Assembly: GCA_017939025.1 (NCBI GenBank)
Contig: JAGBAI010000175.1
Span: 1-27,545 of the forward strand
DNA length: 27,545 nucleotides
Source of the DNA: Oscillospiraceae bacterium
GTDB lineage: Bacteria > Bacillota_A > Clostridia > Oscillospirales > Oscillospiraceae
Direction: 5' to 3'
In this document: positions 6,392-14,611 of the stretch, piece after piece
How positions within the stretch are numbered: the stretch's first letter is position 1
Layout of the letters: each line of letters opens with the position of its first letter
Notes under the pieces: model-generated
Database searches by the model: none
Told to the model about the DNA's origin: nothing
What the model saw: only the letters and a program-made list of their open reading frames with translations
Made by a program: the position numbers and the translations under genes

Positions 6392-7924
6392 TTGAATAAC
6401 GTTCCTTATGCGATTGAAATGGTGAACATTACCAAGAAGTTCCCCGGTATCATCGCAAATGATAATGTTACGCTGCAGCTGAAAAGCGGCGAAATCCATG
6501 CACTGCTGGGCGAAAACGGCGCCGGCAAGTCTACCCTGATGAGCGTTCTGTTCGGCCTGTATCAGGCGGAAGAAGGTGTCATTAAAAAGAACGGTGAGGT
6601 CGTAAAGATCAATAACCCCAATGATGCCAATGACCTTGGAATCGGTATGGTGCACCAGCACTTTAAGCTGGTGGAGTGCTTCTCCGTCCTGGACAACATC
6701 ATCCTGGGCGTGGAGGACACCAAAAACGGCATCCTGCAGAGAGATAAGGCCAGAGAAAAAGTGGTGGCATTGTCCGAAAAGTACGGCCTGTCCGTTAACC
6801 CCGATGCGCTGATCGAGGATATCTCCGTAGGTATGCAGCAGCGTACCGAGATCCTGAAGATGCTGTATCGCGACAACGAGATCCTAATCTTTGATGAGCC
6901 TACCGCCGTTCTGACCCCCCAGGAGATCGAGGAACTGCTGCAGATCATGAAGAATCTGGCAGCCGAAGGAAAATCCATCCTCTTTATCACCCATAAGCTG
7001 AACGAGATCATGTCCGTGGCGGACCGGTGCAGCGTTCTGCGTAAGGGTAAGTACATCGGCACTGTGGACATCAAGGACTGCACCAAGGACGACCTGTCCC
7101 GGATGATGGTTGGCCGTGATGTGGAATTCGCCGTCCAGAAGACCCCCGCCCAGCCCAAGGATGTGGTGCTGGATGTGGAAAACCTGAGCGTTGCTTCCAA
7201 GGTCAGCAAGAAGAATGCGGTCAATAACGTCTCCTTCCAGGTGCGTGCCGGTGAGATCGTCTGTATTGCCGGTATCGACGGCAACGGCCAGAGCGAGCTG
7301 GTCTTCGGCATTTCCGGCCTGGAGCATGTGGCTGGCGGCAGCGTGAAGCTCTGCGGCAACGATATCACCACGGCTCCCATCCGTAAGCGCTCTCTGATGG
7401 GCATGTCCCACATTCCCGAAGACCGGCACAAGCATGGTCTGGTGCTGGACTACACCCTGGAAGACAATATCGTACTCCAGCGCTACTTCGAGCCGGAATT
7501 TACCAACAAGTTCGGCTTCCTGCGCCGGAAGAATATCCGCACCTACGCTGAGCGGCTTATCGAACAGTACGATGTCCGCTCCGGCCAGGGCCCCATCACC
7601 ATTTCCCGGGCCATGTCCGGCGGCAACCAGCAGAAGGCCATCATCGCCCGTGAGATCGACAAGGATCCCCAGCTGCTGATCGCTGTCCAGCCCACCCGCG
7701 GCCTGGACGTGGGCGCCATTGAATACATCCACCGCCAGATCGTGGCCCAGCGGGATGCCGGTAAGGCAGTGCTGCTGGTGTCTCTGGAGCTGGATGAGGT
7801 CATGACCGTCTCTGACCGGATCCTGGTCATGTACGAGGGCGAAATCGTCGGCGAGCTGGATCCCAAGAAGACCACTGTGGAAGAACTGGGCCTGTACATG
7901 GCAGGCGCCAAGAAGGAGGGGTAA
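6392..7924 (+). CDS. ABC importer ATP-binding protein, two fused NBDs (BMP/nucleoside type)
   Basis: Energises nucleoside import. The 510 aa hold two ATP-binding cassettes, as in RbsA/NupO-like proteins. Domain 1 has Walker A GENGAGKST at 40-48, a signature SVGMQQR and Walker B ILIFDEPTAVLTPQE. Domain 2 has a degenerate Walker A (GIDGNGQSEL, no Lys), signature MSGGNQQK and LLIAVQPTRGLDVGA, so only one site probably hydrolyses ATP, as is usual in this family. The start is TTG at 6392, 8 nt after AAGGAGG; the next in-frame ATG (residue 10) would cut the first strand. A GTG-started permease follows 3 bp later. Confidence 0.93.
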   Translation: MNNVPYAIEMVNITKKFPGIIANDNVTLQLKSGEIHALLGENGAGKSTLMSVLFGLYQAEEGVIKKNGEVVKINNPNDANDLGIGMVHQHFKLVECFSVLDNIILGVEDTKNGILQRDKAREKVVALSEKYGLSVNPDALIEDISVGMQQRTEILKMLYRDNEILIFDEPTAVLTPQEIEELLQIMKNLAAEGKSILFITHKLNEIMSVADRCSVLRKGKYIGTVDIKDCTKDDLSRMMVGRDVEFAVQKTPAQPKDVVLDVENLSVASKVSKKNAVNNVSFQVRAGEIVCIAGIDGNGQSELVFGISGLEHVAGGSVKLCGNDITTAPIRKRSLMGMSHIPEDRHKHGLVLDYTLEDNIVLQRYFEPEFTNKFGFLRRKNIRTYAERLIEQYDVRSGQGPITISRAMSGGNQQKAIIAREIDKDPQLLIAVQPTRGLDVGAIEYIHRQIVAQRDAGKAVLLVSLELDEVMTVSDRILVMYEGEIVGELDPKKTTVEELGLYMAGAKKEG

Positions 7925-7927
7925 GCT

Positions 7928-9070
7928 GTGAAGAAAGAGAAAATGTCCCTGATCCGCAGTGACGGCTTCCAGACGCTGCTGTCTTCTCTGGTGTGCATCC
8001 TGGGCGGTATTCTGGTGGGCTATATTGCGCTGCTGATCATCGAACCCAGCGGTGCCTTCGAGGCCATTACCGCTGTTTTGAAGAGCTTCTTCCGGTATCC
8101 CGGCAAGCTCATGTACAAGTATTTCGGCCAGACCCTGGTTCGTACCGTGCCGTTGCTGATGTGCGCACTGAGCGTGCTGTTTGCCTATAAGGTGGGCATG
8201 TTCAACATCGGTGTTGCGGGCCAGTATGTGGCCGGTGCCTGCGGCTGCCTGTATGCCGCTCTGGCATGGAAGCTGCCCTGGATCGTCTGCCTGCTCATCG
8301 GTATGGCTGCCGGCGCATTGCTTGGTGCCATCTCTGGTCTGCTGAAGACCAGCCGGAATGTGAACATCGTTATTTCCGGCATTATGCTCAACTGGATCAC
8401 CCTGTATCTGACCAATCTGGTGCTGGGCACGGTCAAGAGCCCCTCCAGCCCCTACACCATGGCCATTATGGGTACCAACCCCTCCGCACTGATCCCCAGC
8501 TTCGGCCTGGGTGCGCTGTTCAACAATGAAAAGTCCGTTACCATCGCCATTCCTCTGGCTGTGATCATGGCCATCGTGGTGTGGGTGGTGCTGAACAAAA
8601 CCAAGTTCGGCTACGAGCTGAAGGCCACCGGCAACAACTACAATGCGGCCAAGTATGCCGGCATGAAGGAAAATCAGAATATTATTCTGACCATGGTCAT
8701 CGCCGGTGCCCTGGCTGGCATGGGTGCAGGATTGCTGTACCTGACCGGCATCGAGGACTGGGAAACCACCATTGCCTCTGTTCCCGCCATGGGCTTCAAC
8801 GGCATCGCCGTTGCCTTCCTGGGCGGCCTGAGCCCCATCGGTTCCATTCTGTCTGCCTTCTTCATTCAGTATATCACCACCGGCGGCGGTAACGTGGATC
8901 TGCAGGTCTACTGCTCCCAGATCTCCAGCCTGATCTCCTCTCTGATCATCTACCTGTGTGCTTTTGTTATCTTCTTCAAGGCCTTCATTCAGGCACAGAT
9001 CCGGAAATCTGATGAAAAGAAAGCCGCAGCTGCAAAGGCTGCGCAGTCCAAGGAAGGAGGCGAGGGTTAA
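7928..9070 (+). CDS. ABC importer permease (BMP/nucleoside type), first subunit
   Basis: A 380-aa integral membrane protein of the BPD_transp_2 (RbsC/NupP-like) family with about nine hydrophobic segments. Landmarks are FAYKVGMFNIGVAGQYVAGA, GLLKTSRNVNIVISGIMLNW, the cytoplasmic loop GYELKATGNNYNAAKYAGM that contacts the ATPase, and AFLGGLSPIG. The C-terminal tail is charged and Ala/Lys-rich. GTG start, with GGAGGGG at the end of the ATPase gene 7-9 nt before. The stop overlaps the next permease start by one base (TAATG), implying translational coupling. Confidence 0.92.
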   Translation: MKKEKMSLIRSDGFQTLLSSLVCILGGILVGYIALLIIEPSGAFEAITAVLKSFFRYPGKLMYKYFGQTLVRTVPLLMCALSVLFAYKVGMFNIGVAGQYVAGACGCLYAALAWKLPWIVCLLIGMAAGALLGAISGLLKTSRNVNIVISGIMLNWITLYLTNLVLGTVKSPSSPYTMAIMGTNPSALIPSFGLGALFNNEKSVTIAIPLAVIMAIVVWVVLNKTKFGYELKATGNNYNAAKYAGMKENQNIILTMVIAGALAGMGAGLLYLTGIEDWETTIASVPAMGFNGIAVAFLGGLSPIGSILSAFFIQYITTGGGNVDLQVYCSQISSLISSLIIYLCAFVIFFKAFIQAQIRKSDEKKAAAAKAAQSKEGGEG

Positions 9071-10014
9071 TGACTCTGCTGCTGCAATATACACTGATCT
9101 TCGCTTCCGTGCTGATGCTGGTTGCCCTGGGCGGCTGCTTCGCGGAGCGCTCCGGCGTGATCAACATCGGTCTGGAAGGCATCATGGTCATCGGCGCCCT
9201 GGGCGGCGCTCTGGTCATGAAGTTCCTGCCTGTTTCTGTAGGCGCTCCCGTAATGGTCATCAGCACCGTGGTGACGGCGGCCCTGTTCGGCCTGCTGTAC
9301 TCCCTGCTGCTGGCTGTGGCGGCCATTAACTTCAAGGCCGACCAGACCATCACCGGTACTGCCATGAACATGCTGGCAACTGCCGGTGCCACTGTGGCGG
9401 TCAAGGCTATGAACACCGCAGCCTCCGGCGGCAACGACGTTTCCTCTGACATTGCGTACACCCATAGCAAGGATCTGTTTATCGTCCGTCTGGGCGAGTT
9501 TGAATTCAACTGGTTCATGCTGGTGGCTGTGATCTGCCTGGCTGTTTCCTTTGTGGCCCTGTATAAGACCCGTTTCGGCCTGCGGCTGAGAGCCTGCGGC
9601 GAGCATCCCCAGGCTGCGGACTCCGTCGGTATCAATGTCTACAAGATGCGCTACGCAGGTGTCCTGATTTCCGGCCTGCTGGGCGGTCTGGGCGGCATCG
9701 TGTATATCACCGCGGGTGTTTCCGTGTGGAAGTTTGAAAACGGTGTTGCCGGCTTCGGCTTCCTGGCCATGGCAGTTATGATCTTCGGCGGCTGGCATCC
9801 TCTGAAGATTGCCCTGGCATCGCTGCTGTTCGGCTTCTTCCGGGCACTGGGCAATGTGTACTCCGGCTTCGATTTCATGCTGGCGCTGAATATCCCCAGC
9901 GTGGTGTACAATATGCTGCCCTATATCATCTCCCTGGTGGTTCTGGCCTTCACCTCCAAGAAGTCCCAGGGCCCCAAGGCTTCCGGTATTCCCTACGACA
10001 AGGGAACCAGATAA
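9070..10014 (+). CDS. ABC importer permease (BMP/nucleoside type), second subunit
   Basis: A 314-aa membrane protein, partner of the preceding permease (NupQ-like). Family marks include the early GGCFAERSGVINIGLEGIM, the helix-rich TGTAMNMLATAGA, the ATPase-contact loop GLRLRACGEHPQAADSVGI and GVAGFGFLAMAVMIFGGWHP. The start shares one base with the previous stop, and GGAGG lies in the end of that gene. A strong terminator follows at 10024, closing the operon. Nucleoside specificity is inferred from the BMP lipoprotein and the salvage genes. Confidence 0.92.
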   Translation: MTLLLQYTLIFASVLMLVALGGCFAERSGVINIGLEGIMVIGALGGALVMKFLPVSVGAPVMVISTVVTAALFGLLYSLLLAVAAINFKADQTITGTAMNMLATAGATVAVKAMNTAASGGNDVSSDIAYTHSKDLFIVRLGEFEFNWFMLVAVICLAVSFVALYKTRFGLRLRACGEHPQAADSVGINVYKMRYAGVLISGLLGGLGGIVYITAGVSVWKFENGVAGFGFLAMAVMIFGGWHPLKIALASLLFGFFRALGNVYSGFDFMLALNIPSVVYNMLPYIISLVVLAFTSKKSQGPKASGIPYDKGTR

Positions 10015-10023
10015 CAGAAAAGG

Positions 10024-10053
10024 ATCTCCCGGCTGCAAAGCCGGGAGATTTTT
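10024..10053 (+). terminator. Rho-independent terminator closing the transporter operon
   Basis: An 11-bp stem ATCTCCCGGCT / AGCCGGGAGAT with a GCAA tetraloop, followed by TTTTC. Confidence 0.9.
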
Positions 10054-10054
10054 C

Positions 10055-10345
10055 TACAGGCATGAACATAAATCGGATTCGCCTGGAGCCGTAATGACTT
10101 TTCGGATGGATTTGCGCCAATTTTACATCATCCGCCGTTCAGGGGTCTGGATTGGCGACAATTAGCAACCCGCTCCGGTAGGATAATGCGCCGGAGCGGG
10201 TTGTTAAGGGGTCCGCCGCCCCTTGCCAGTGCGGAGGATTCGGAATGTTCCCCAAAGTGAAATTTATCAATATCCCGACCGTGGAAAAAATTTCACAGCC
10301 GCTCTGCTTCTGTAAAATATTTCTTTACCAAATTATGAATAATCC
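10055..10345. other. Intergenic stretch with one strong hairpin, no gene seen
   Basis: No credible coding frame on either strand. It contains a 12-bp stem AACCCGCTCCGG / CCGGAGCGGGTT (10167-10178 with 10191-10202) around a 12-nt loop without a T-tract, and a weaker CGCCAAT/ATTGGCG pair near 10112-10156. It may be an old repeat. Confidence 0.5.
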
Positions 10346-10374
10346 TTGACCTTGTCTCCGTATAATGCTATAAT
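10346..10374 (+). promoter_or_regulatory. Sigma-A promoter for the AbgT-like transporter
   Basis: TTGACC (10346-10351), a 17-bp spacer and TATAAT (10369-10374), close to consensus. The leader of about 70 nt shows no obvious regulatory fold. Confidence 0.85.
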
Positions 10375-10450
10375 TGTTCGTGTATTGTGCCCTTTGTCCC
10401 TTTCCACGGCACAAAAGCTTGAAAATTGAACAAAGAAAAGGAGAAGTCCC

Positions 10451-12010
10451 ATGTCCAAAAACCCTGAAAAGAAGGGCAGCTGGCTGACCCGGAGCCTCAA
10501 TGCCATTGAGCGCGTCGGTAACGCTTTGCCCCATCCCGTCACCCTGTTTGCCATTTTCGCTTTGGCAGTTGTGGTGATCTCCGCTATCTGCGCCGCTATG
10601 GGCGTATCTGCCACCGGCAATCTGGTTTCCGGCGGTGAGCTGAAGGAGACCACTGTCACCGCTGTCAGCCTGCTGACCAAGGACGGTCTGCAGTACATGT
10701 TCACCTCCGCTGTCAACAACTTCACCACTTACGCACCTCTGGGCATGGTTCTGGTTGCCATGCTGGGTGTCGGCGTTGCCGAGAAGTCCGGCATGATCGA
10801 CACTCTGCTGAAGAATGTGGTCAAGTCCACCCCCAAGGCTCTGCTGACTCCCATGATCGTTTTCCTGGGTGTCATGTCCAACATTGCTTCTGACGCCGGC
10901 TACGTCATTCTGATCCCCCTGGGCGCTATGATGTTCCATGCCTGCGGCCGTCACCCCATCGCTGGCCTCGCTGCTGCCTTCGCCGGTGTTTCCGGCGGCT
11001 TCTCCGCCAACCTGCTGGTGGGTACCCTGGATCCCCTGCTGGCTGGTATCACCCAGGCTGCTGTTGACATCATCGACCCCAGCTACAGCGTGCAGGTCAT
11101 GGGCAACTACATCTTCATGTGCGCATCCACCTTCCTGATCACCATTCTGGGCACCATCATCACCGATAAGGTCATTGAGCCTCGTCTGGGTAAGTACGAG
11201 GATACCGTGGACGGCGAGCATGACGTTTCCCTGACCACCGTCACCGACATCCAGAAGAAGGGCCTGCGCAATGCCGGCATTGCCGCCATCGTCTTTGTGG
11301 TTGCCATCGTCGCCATGTGCGTTCCCGCTGATTCCTTCTTCCGCAACGCCGAGGGCGCTCTGCTGGGCAATACACCTCTGGTCAACTCCCTGATCGTGCT
11401 GATCGCCCTGCTGTTCTTCATCCCCGCTGTGGCTTACGGCAAGACTGTAGGTAAGTTCAAGTCCGACAAGGACATCGCCGGCGCTATGTCCGCTTCCATG
11501 GCTGATATGGGCAGCTTCCTGGCTCTGGCCTTCGTCTCCTCTCAGTTCATCAACTACTTCTCCTACACCAAGCTGGGTACCATCATTGCTCTGAGCGGCG
11601 CTTCTTTCCTGAAGTCCATCAACATCGGTCTGATTCCTCTGATGGTGATCTTTGTTCTGTTCTCCGCATTCATGAACCTGTTCATGGGCTCCGCCTCCGC
11701 CAAGTGGAACATTCTGGCTCCCGTGTTCGTTCCTATGTTCATGCTGCTGGGCTACAGCCCCGAGCTGTGCCAGCTGGCCTACCGTGTGGGCGACAGCTGC
11801 ACCAACATCATCACGCCTCTGATGACCTACTACGCCGTCATCATCATCTTCGCCCAGAAGTATGACAAGAAGGCCGGTATCGGTACCATCACCGCTACCA
11901 TGCTGCCCTACTCCATCTGCTTCCTGGTTGCCTGGACCATCATGCTGATCATCTGGCTGTCCGTCGGCCTGCCCATCGGCATCAACACCCCCCTGTTCTA
12001 CCCCGCCTGA
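10451..12010 (+). CDS. AbgT-family transporter (p-aminobenzoyl-glutamate transporter-like)
   Basis: A 519-aa inner-membrane transporter. It matches the AbgT family in length and in the N-terminal NAIERVGNALPHPVTLFA, the loop APLGMVLVAMLGVGVAEKSG, the conserved GVMSNIASDAGYVILIPLGA and FAGVSGGFSANL hairpin stretches, and the C-terminal GSASAKWNILAPVFVPMFM and DSCTNIITPLM. E. coli AbgT imports p-aminobenzoyl-glutamate, a folate breakdown product; MtrF and YdaH relatives export sulfonamides, so direction is open. No abgAB-type amidohydrolase lies beside it. AAGGAG precedes the ATG. Single-gene unit with its own promoter and terminator. Confidence 0.9.
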   Translation: MSKNPEKKGSWLTRSLNAIERVGNALPHPVTLFAIFALAVVVISAICAAMGVSATGNLVSGGELKETTVTAVSLLTKDGLQYMFTSAVNNFTTYAPLGMVLVAMLGVGVAEKSGMIDTLLKNVVKSTPKALLTPMIVFLGVMSNIASDAGYVILIPLGAMMFHACGRHPIAGLAAAFAGVSGGFSANLLVGTLDPLLAGITQAAVDIIDPSYSVQVMGNYIFMCASTFLITILGTIITDKVIEPRLGKYEDTVDGEHDVSLTTVTDIQKKGLRNAGIAAIVFVVAIVAMCVPADSFFRNAEGALLGNTPLVNSLIVLIALLFFIPAVAYGKTVGKFKSDKDIAGAMSASMADMGSFLALAFVSSQFINYFSYTKLGTIIALSGASFLKSINIGLIPLMVIFVLFSAFMNLFMGSASAKWNILAPVFVPMFMLLGYSPELCQLAYRVGDSCTNIITPLMTYYAVIIIFAQKYDKKAGIGTITATMLPYSICFLVAWTIMLIIWLSVGLPIGINTPLFYPA

Positions 12011-12023
12011 TTTACCAAATACC

Positions 12024-12056
12024 AAGAGCCGCCCAACCGGGCGGCTCTTCTTTTTA
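12024..12056 (+). terminator. Rho-independent terminator after the AbgT-like gene
   Basis: An 11-bp stem AAGAGCCGCCC / GGGCGGCTCTT (12024-12034 with 12039-12049), AACC loop, then CTTTTTATTT. Confidence 0.92.
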
Positions 12057-12076
12057 TTTACAATCATATTTGTGAC

Positions 12077-12610
12077 TTAATAAAACAGCAGTGACACCCA
12101 GGTGACCACGTTGGCACCGAACTGAAATTCCAGGCCCCGGCTTTCCAGAATGGGCACCACGTTGATGCCGTGGCTTTCTACACAGGGGTGCATTTTTTCC
12201 GGGAAGCGGCAGGGCTGTCCCTCCAGAATGGCACAGTTTTCGCAGATGGTGCAGCTTTCCGTGGACAGAACGTACGGTTTCGCTCCCAGGTCTGTCATGA
12301 TCGCCGCAACCTCGTTGGTGATGGCCTCGTGCTCCGGACGGGTGGCCAGGGTCTCCTCCATGTCGGCAATGTCGCTGACCTCCACAATGGTCGAGATCAG
12401 CAGGCAGTTTTGATAGGACAAGCACTTTGCCTTGCAGCAATCCACAGTACCGACACCAGGAGGACAGGCCCAGGACTTACCGAACATGGGACACTCATTT
12501 TCACAGATCCAGCGGATCCTGCTGTTAAATTCCAGCTCCTTCGGATCAAAAAAATCGTAAATGTACAGCGGAAGCTCCGACAGTTTCTCTTCCAACAGTT
12601 CTCGGTTCAT
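12077..12610 (-). CDS. DUF2284 cysteine-rich, predicted metal-binding protein
   Basis: A 177-aa protein with thirteen or so Cys. The N-terminal cluster is C36, C40 and the motif SWACPPGVG with C49. The C-terminal cluster CTICENC (C120, C123, C126) is followed by GQPCRFPEKMHPCVESHGI with C134 and C143. This is the DUF2284 layout, taken to bind metal or an Fe-S cluster; the function is not known. Its start overlaps the end of the phosphatase gene by 4 nt (ATGA), so the two are co-translated. Little more can be said from sequence. Confidence 0.88.
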   Translation of the reverse strand: MNRELLEEKLSELPLYIYDFFDPKELEFNSRIRWICENECPMFGKSWACPPGVGTVDCCKAKCLSYQNCLLISTIVEVSDIADMEETLATRPEHEAITNEVAAIMTDLGAKPYVLSTESCTICENCAILEGQPCRFPEKMHPCVESHGINVVPILESRGLEFQFGANVVTWVSLLFY

Positions 12611-13038
12611 GCTAATTCCTCCATAATTTTGGTGCAGCCTTCTACAATGTCCTTCCAGGTAGCTTCAAAATCCCCGGTGTACCAAGGGTCTGCCACATCG
12701 TGATCCAAAAGCGGACGGATCTTATCCGGATCCCGAGGCAGCAACCGGGAAAGGTACCGGGCATTGCTGCGGTCCATGTAGTAGATCCGGTCATAGTGGT
12801 GATAGTCAGCCATCGTCACCTGCCGGGCGGCATGACCATCGCAGCAGATGCCATGCTTTGCGAGCTCCCGCCGTGCAGGAGGATACACCGGGTTTCCGAT
12901 CTCCTCCCGGCTGACCGCAGCCGATGCGACTTCAAACCGGTCAGCAAGACCGGCTTTTTTGACCATATCTTTCAGAACATACTCCCCCATAGGACTGCGG
13001 CAAATATTGCCGTGGCATAAAAATAGGATTTTTATCAT
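12607..13038 (-). CDS. Low-molecular-weight protein-tyrosine phosphatase
   Basis: A 143-aa cytoplasmic phosphatase. The active-site P-loop CHGNICRS gives C8 and R14 (CX5R) right after the first beta strand, and the general acid is D117 in ADPWYTGDF. Both features and the length are diagnostic of the LMW-PTP family (YwlE/Wzb-like), which acts on phosphotyrosine or phosphoarginine. No tyrosine kinase or capsule gene is nearby. It is translationally coupled to the DUF2284 gene. The Shine-Dalgarno site is modest (AGAGG, 9 nt before ATG). Confidence 0.94.
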   Translation of the reverse strand: MIKILFLCHGNICRSPMGEYVLKDMVKKAGLADRFEVASAAVSREEIGNPVYPPARRELAKHGICCDGHAARQVTMADYHHYDRIYYMDRSNARYLSRLLPRDPDKIRPLLDHDVADPWYTGDFEATWKDIVEGCTKIMEELA

Positions 13039-13347
13039 CTGTTACAACCTCTTGTTTCCTGTTATGATATGCTTTTCGAAACTTTTGCGATTGAAAAATT
13101 TTATAACGGTGTATAAGTTCACGCAGCTTTCCGGCCAAACATAGCGGCAATATCTTCTGGATTATAATCCACGCCGATATTGACTGCATTGTTGATTTTC
13201 TTTCTGTGGCTCGCTTCTGTCCGAAGGACTTGCCCTTTCTTTTGGGGACATTGTCGGGCACGGTCCGCAGTGTGGAGCGGGCTGCATTTAACAAGGTTAT
13301 TTTATCATATTCAGGCCATGAATTCCACCGTAATATTCTGATTTCTG
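13039..13347 (-). other. Degenerate stretch downstream of the broken sensor kinase
   Basis: No intact gene. On the minus strand one frame reads ...RKKINNAVNIGVDYNPEDI and ends AAMFGRKAA then stop near 13122, which looks like the C-terminal end of a lost protein; an adjacent frame over the same DNA is also open (through 12941-13375) but has no family resemblance. I do not recognise the source. It may be debris from the event that truncated the kinase gene. Confidence 0.35.
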
Positions 13348-13935
13348 TTACAGGGAATAGGCCTGCTCCAGACATTTCTTAAACATCTGCCGCTTAATTA
13401 GCCGCTTGGGGCCGATGTAGAGGACAAACTTGCAGCTTTTTTCCTCCGTCAGTTCCCGGAGCTTGTTCCTGCCGATACAGTCATTTTCTGCGTTAAAGAG
13501 GATCTTCGCAGCCGGATTGATGCTCAGAATCCTCTGATTCTTGTCAAGCAGAACCAAACCTTCCTGCATATTCTGGATGATCTGTTCAAATTCATCGGAC
13601 TTTCTGGCGGCGCTGCCGCTGCCGGTGATCATTGCTTCCCGGATCTCCTCCCGGTTTTCGTGATTTTCCATTTGGGCAATATCCGCATGAGTGTCGAAGA
13701 TAACCCTTCCACTCGCATCGACCCAGGTCAGCCGAAACCGCTGGGATTCCACCCGCTGGAGATAGCGAAGACCGTTTTCTTCCGTTCCAGCAGCTGCCAG
13801 ACGCAATTCGTCCTTCAGCTGCATGACCTGAATATCATTGGAATACTCGTACAGAACACCCATAATGATACCAAGGCTGCACAGCAGGATCACTGCTGCA
13901 ACAAACAGTGTGGAACGGAAGATCTTACTTGTCAT
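13348..13935 (-). pseudogene. Broken phosphate sensor histidine kinase (PhoR-like), catalytic part lost
   Basis: A 195-codon remnant of a membrane sensor kinase. Residues 8-28 are TM1, and about 32-108 resemble the extracellular domain of clostridial PhoR-like kinases (FRLTWVDASGRVIFDT, MENHENREEI). At residue 114 the text jumps from GSGSAARKSD into EFEQIIQNMQEGLVLLD, the start of the PAS domain, so TM2 and HAMP are missing. After residue 156 the PAS domain stops and about 39 foreign codons follow to the stop. No H-box, N-box or G-box exists. The start overlaps the response-regulator gene by 11 nt, as in intact phoPR operons. The family assignment of the remnant is by resemblance; loss of kinase activity is clear from the absent domains. 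Confidence 0.85.
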
Positions 13936-14611
13936 GTTTGCCCTCCAGACGATAGCCTACATTCCGGACAGTTTCAATGATATTGCCATAGCTCCCCAGC
14001 TTTTGCCGCAGGGTTCGGATGTGCATATCCACCGTCCGGGATTCGGATATGTAATCCGTATTCCAGACCTTTTGCAGCAGCTGTTCCCGGGTGAATGCCA
14101 CACCGGGCTGGGACAGGAACAATTTCAGCAGTTCATATTCCTTATACGTCAGCGCGATGCGCTCACCGGCTACGGATACCGTGTGCTGTTCCAGATCAAG
14201 CACCAGTTCATCCAGCCGCAGGAGCCGGTCATTTTTTCTGGGCTGACTGCGGCGCAGAACCGCCTTCACTCTGGATACCATTTCCATCATACCAAAAGGC
14301 TTTACCAGATAATCGTCGGCACCCAGATCCAGACTCTGTACCTTGTCATATTCCGATCCCTTGGCCGTCGCCATAATGACAGGGATATCCTGAAATTTTT
14401 CATTTGCTTTCATGCGGGACAGCAGTTCCACACCGTCCACACCGGGCAGCATTACATCCAGCAGAATCAAATCCGGCTGCTGGGCCTGCAGAGTCTCCCA
14501 GAAAACAGTACCGTTTTCGAAACCGTATGCTTCCATGCCTGTGGTATTCATAACGTAAACTTCAATTTCCCGGATGCTGGGATCATCCTCTACACACCAG
14601 ATCACTGACAC
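13925..14611 (-). CDS. OmpR/PhoB-family response regulator (phosphate)
   Basis: A 228-aa two-domain regulator. The receiver domain has acidic E8, D9 and D10, phosphoacceptor D52 in LILLDVMLPG, T82 and K104. The winged-helix DNA-binding domain (about 128-225) contains LTYKEYELLKLFLSQPG and VDMHIRTLRQKLG, ending VRNVGYRL, as in PhoB/PhoP. GTG start with AGGAG 10 nt upstream. It overlaps phoU by 10 nt and the kinase remnant by 11 nt. Position at the end of pstCAB-phoU makes the phosphate regulator role likely. It would act on the Pho-box-like sites before pstS and pstC. Its cognate kinase is broken. Confidence 0.92.
   Translation of the reverse strand: MSVIWCVEDDPSIREIEVYVMNTTGMEAYGFENGTVFWETLQAQQPDLILLDVMLPGVDGVELLSRMKANEKFQDIPVIMATAKGSEYDKVQSLDLGADDYLVKPFGMMEMVSRVKAVLRRSQPRKNDRLLRLDELVLDLEQHTVSVAGERIALTYKEYELLKLFLSQPGVAFTREQLLQKVWNTDYISESRTVDMHIRTLRQKLGSYGNIIETVRNVGYRLEGKHDK

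Noticed and set aside
6884..9094. A 736-codon open frame antisense to the ABC ATPase and permease genes
   Set aside because: It mirrors the GC-rich codon pattern of the sense genes, has no SD and no recognisable domain, and the sense strand encodes clear family proteins.
10055..10345. Small RNA or riboswitch controlling the AbgT-like gene
   Set aside because: The hairpin lies upstream of the good promoter at 10346-10374, so it would not be in the transporter mRNA.
10325..12067. A 580-codon open frame antisense to the AbgT-like gene
   Set aside because: His/Gln/Gly-rich shadow of the transporter gene, covering its promoter and terminator; no family resemblance.
12941..13375. A 144-codon minus-strand frame downstream of the kinase remnant
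   Set aside because: It overlaps the phosphatase gene out of frame and shows no family pattern; treated only as possible debris.
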